A stretch of 7,407 nt of DNA from Bacteroidales bacterium (GTDB lineage: Bacteria; Bacteroidota; Bacteroidia; Bacteroidales; JALTDM01), in contig JALTEO010000243.1 in the NCBI GenBank assembly GCA_027073875.1, positions 1-7,407 on the forward strand, given 5' to 3'. Below the pieces are notes generated by a model. The model saw only the letters and a list, made by a program, of their open reading frames with translations. It was not told where the DNA came from and did no database searches. Every line of letters starts with the position of its first letter. Positions within the stretch are counted from its first letter, which is position 1. Positions 7,287 to 7,407 of the stretch are shown one piece after another. Made by a program: the position numbers and the translations under genes.

Positions 7287-7315
7287 TTTAAATTTTTGGT
7301 TAAAAATACGATTTT

Positions 7316-7323
7316 CAAATTTA
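7316..7323 (-). promoter_or_regulatory. Bacteroidota-type -7 promoter box (TAAATTTG) of pepD
   Basis: On the minus strand TAAATTTG fits TAnnTTTG exactly and lies 42 bases before the pepD ATG, implying a transcript start near 7309-7312 and a leader of about 36-39 bases that contains the Shine-Dalgarno site. No clear TTTG -33 element is seen at the usual distance; a TTG lies only six bases upstream, too close. The region is very AT-rich, so a chance match is possible, but position and orientation fit well. Confidence 0.5.
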
Positions 7324-7407
7324 ATGATACAAGTTTTTTAATATTTTAAATGAATTTATTTCACCTATCCCGAGATGTATCTGATAATATTTTATTATTT
7401 TTTCTAT

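Noticed and set aside
7274..7318. Longer pepD start at a TTG giving 15 extra residues
   Set aside because: The TTG is within the promoter-like TAAATTTG box, and the ATG at 7271-7273 has a near-perfect Shine-Dalgarno site and gives the normal family N-terminus.
7324..7407. AT-rich edge beyond the pepD promoter as a possible further gene, small RNA or terminator
   Set aside because: No open frame, clear hairpin or promoter pair could be supported in these 84 bases; any feature would need sequence beyond the window.
1..7407. CRISPR array, tRNA, insertion sequence, phage or defence genes
   Set aside because: No spaced repeats, cloverleaf-like segments, transposase motifs or terminal inverted repeats were seen; nearly all the sequence is explained by five ordinary genes.

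Overview
The window looks like ordinary chromosomal DNA of a member of the Bacteroidota, most likely Bacteroidales. This is inferred from protein features (a GlmM with a GEGNGG sugar loop, an RNase III with a GNAFEA catalytic helix, a PepD of the Bacteroides/E. coli type), from two matches to the Bacteroidota -7 promoter consensus TAnnTTTG, and from AT-rich DNA in which most genes lack a Shine-Dalgarno sequence. I could not run any search, so genus and species are not called.

Layout: (1) positions 1-503 hold the 3' part of fabF (fatty acid chain elongation), cut by the window edge. (2) rnc (RNase III) follows after 10 bases, with a GTG start. (3) glmM (phosphoglucosamine mutase, cell-wall precursor synthesis) overlaps the end of rnc by 14 bases. 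(4) After 35 bases comes a 1010-residue YfhO-like membrane protein with a TTG start and a long extra C-terminal part that I do not recognise firmly. (5) A 163-base convergent intergenic region holds hairpins that look like terminators. (6) pepD (aminoacyl-histidine dipeptidase) lies on the minus strand with its own promoter-like box and a strong ribosome binding site.

fabF-rnc-glmM is probably one housekeeping transcript: close spacing, same strand, no terminator between genes. It joins membrane lipid synthesis, RNA processing and envelope sugar supply. The YfhO-like gene may be read from the same transcript, from a small promoter in the 35-base gap, or both. pepD is an independent unit that ends against it.

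I see no phage, transposon, CRISPR, toxin-antitoxin, tRNA or rRNA signal. No previously undescribed multi-gene system is visible. The most interesting item is the domain architecture of the YfhO-like protein.
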